A DNA stretch of 8,050 nt, from NCBI GenBank assembly GCA_012516015.1, contig JAAYXG010000589.1, positions 1 to 8,050 on the forward strand, written 5' to 3'. Position 1 is the first letter of the stretch; the number at the start of each line of letters is the position of its first letter. Shown in pieces: positions 7,121 to 8,050 of the stretch. Source of the DNA: Lysobacteraceae bacterium. Its GTDB lineage: Bacteria; Pseudomonadota; Gammaproteobacteria; Steroidobacterales; Steroidobacteraceae. A program made the translations under genes and the position numbers. The notes below the pieces were generated by a model, which was not told the origin of the DNA, made no database searches, and saw only the letters and a program-made list of their open reading frames with translations.

Positions 7121-7281
7121 CGACCGTACTCCCGCGGAAAACACGAACCGACAACGCCACGCGGAGCTCGTCGTCGTTCGCGCGCCTCAGCGCGCATGCG
7201 GTATCTCCTGATTCAAACCGCGCGGAACCATCCCAAGGTGTCGCTCATCTATGTTCATAGCGACCCTGCCGGTGAAACGTA
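7121..7281. other. Intergenic region with a GC hairpin and a short palindrome
   Basis: A perfect GCGCGC-CTCA-GCGCGC hairpin lies at 7180-7195, but it is not followed by T residues, so it is not a standard intrinsic terminator. A second perfect inverted repeat, CTATG-TT-CATAG, occupies 7249-7260, 21 bases before the small membrane protein start, where an operator would be expected. Neither can be assigned a function from sequence alone. Confidence 0.3.
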
Positions 7282-7659
7282 ATGAGCCGACGCGCCGATT
7301 CGATGGGCGACTCATCCTGCTACGACGAGATGCCGCTCTCGCTCCTGTTGTTTCGCTACCTGTGGCCCTTCTGGCTGTTCAAAGACGCGACGCGCGGCGA
7401 CCGCATGACGCGGGCAGCCGCGTACCGGCACAACCGTAGCATGCGCATCTACCTGCCGGGTTACATGGTGAGGTGGGTATTCGGGAGCGCGTTCGCCTTC
7501 GCGCTCGTACAAGCCTTCAGTAAGGGGGCTTCCGAGGCGGCATCGTGGGACGTCTTCACGCTCCTATCCGTCATGAGCGCCATCGCGTTCGTGTGCAGCT
7601 TGTGCGTGCTGCTTCTGACCGGATATATCTATCTCTACCTCGAGCGCCACGACCGGTAG
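7282..7659 (+). CDS. Small membrane protein of unknown function
   Basis: The predicted product has 125 residues. A hydrophobic/aromatic stretch at about 18-33 (LSLLLFRYLWPFWLF) is followed by a basic segment (38-55) and then two clear membrane helices at about 61-80 and 91-118, ending in a charged ERHDR tail. The basic segment between the first stretch and the helices would be expected to stay cytoplasmic. The start at 7282 has GGTGAA five bases upstream. Methionines at residues 8 and 17 are alternatives, and the one at 17 (7330) would start the protein directly at the hydrophobic part. I do not recognise a named family. It is convergent with the GGDEF gene and lies 161 bases after the PhzF-family gene. 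Confidence 0.72.
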   Translation: MSRRADSMGDSSCYDEMPLSLLLFRYLWPFWLFKDATRGDRMTRAAAYRHNRSMRIYLPGYMVRWVFGSAFAFALVQAFSKGASEAASWDVFTLLSVMSAIAFVCSLCVLLLTGYIYLYLERHDR

Positions 7660-7745
7660 CCGCAACGCCGCTGACTCGCGAAAGCCACCGCAAAGCGGCA
7701 AAGCCGAACGCAAGAGCATCCTCTTCTGCGCCGTCTGGAGTGCCG
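7660..7745. other. Convergent intergenic region with CAAAG repeats and a weak hairpin
   Basis: This 86-base gap between converging genes holds two nearby CAAAGC-type repeats (7690-7703, within CCGCAAAGCGGCAAAGCCG) and a perfect 5-bp hairpin, AAGAG-CATC-CTCTT, at 7712-7725. The hairpin lacks a T-tract on either strand, so it is at best a weak terminator. The CGCAAAG-type wording resembles dispersed repeats in some proteobacteria; this is a suggestion only. Confidence 0.3.
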
Positions 7746-8050
7746 CTAGCTCATTGCACGGTTTCTTCCGGCGCGCTTCGCTTCGTATAACTTCTCATCC
7801 GCACGCTTGTACAGGTCTTCCGGCGCCATCCCTTTCTCGAGCGCACCGACGCCGACGGAAATGGTCACTTCGATCGTATTCTCATCCGCGACGAAGGGAT
7901 GCGCAGCGACGAGCGAACGCAGATCTTCCGCAATGTGCAGGGCGCTGGAAAGAGTAGTCTCGGGCAGGATCGCACAGAACTCTTCTCCGCCGTATCTGCC
8001 GAGCTTATCGTTCGGGCGCAGCCGCTTCTGCAGCAAGGAGGCGAGCGCGC
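7746..8050 (-). CDS. GGDEF-domain diguanylate cyclase, C-terminal part (5' end outside window)
   Basis: The frame is open to the window edge and gives about 101 residues, the C-terminal half of a GGDEF domain. The domain makes cyclic di-GMP from two GTP and governs motility versus biofilm behaviour. The active-site motif is GGEEF, a fully active variant. An RPND (RxxD) lies exactly five residues before it, which is the allosteric product-inhibition I-site. Downstream are the conserved ISVGVG strand and the terminal LYKRADEKLYEAKRAGRNR helix, after which the protein stops, so GGDEF is the last domain. The internal TTG at 8036 is not a real start; the sensory N-terminus lies beyond the window. 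The gene converges on the small membrane protein gene. Confidence 0.95.
   Translation of the reverse strand, partial: ALASLLQKRLRPNDKLGRYGGEEFCAILPETTLSSALHIAEDLRSLVAAHPFVADENTIEVTISVGVGALEKGMAPEDLYKRADEKLYEAKRAGRNRAMS

Noticed and set aside
7180..7195. GC hairpin as an intrinsic terminator of the PhzF-family gene
   Set aside because: The stem is only 6 bp of alternating GC and is followed by a mixed sequence, not a T-tract, on either strand.

Overview
The window is GC-rich chromosomal DNA, densely packed with ordinary bacterial genes. It looks like a gammaproteobacterium of the Xanthomonadales / Steroidobacterales / Nevskiales type. The reasons are the apaG-apaH pair, a kynurenine-route gene cluster of the kind described in xanthomonads, and the overall codon and GC character. 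That placement is inference from gene content; no rRNA or other marker is present. No plasmid, phage, transposase, CRISPR or tRNA signal is visible.

Layout. 1-1162 (+): the 3' part of apaG followed by complete apaH (diadenosine tetraphosphate hydrolase). 1168-1260: a striking 29-bp-stem inverted repeat between converging genes, probably a bidirectional terminator or dispersed intergenic repeat. 1305-1964 (-): a secreted protein of unknown function with four cysteines. 1965-2094: a divergent intergenic region with a probable promoter. 2095-6110 (+): a four-gene operon encoding 3-hydroxyanthranilate 3,4-dioxygenase, a cyclase-family hydrolase (candidate kynurenine formamidase), kynureninase and kynurenine 3-monooxygenase. 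6275-7120 (+): a PhzF-family isomerase. 7282-7659 (+): a small membrane protein. 7746 to the window end (-): the C-terminal part of a GGDEF diguanylate cyclase. There is no gene-free stretch longer than about 165 bases.

How the genes work together. The four kynurenine genes supply every step from N-formylkynurenine to 2-amino-3-carboxymuconate semialdehyde, which closes spontaneously to quinolinate, the precursor of NAD. The first step (tryptophan 2,3-dioxygenase) and the NAD-side step (quinolinate phosphoribosyltransferase, nadC) are not in the window. No aminocarboxymuconate semialdehyde decarboxylase is seen either, which leans towards NAD biosynthesis rather than full tryptophan catabolism, although that gene could lie elsewhere. 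The two central junctions are ATGA stop/start overlaps and only the first gene has a strong ribosome binding site, so the block is probably translated as a coupled unit.

I do not see a clearly undescribed multi-gene system. The most interesting items are the divergent cyclase-type formamidase, the PhzF homologue placed next to a 3-hydroxyanthranilate pathway, the perfect-stem intergenic repeat, and the two uncharacterised proteins (secreted four-Cys and small membrane).
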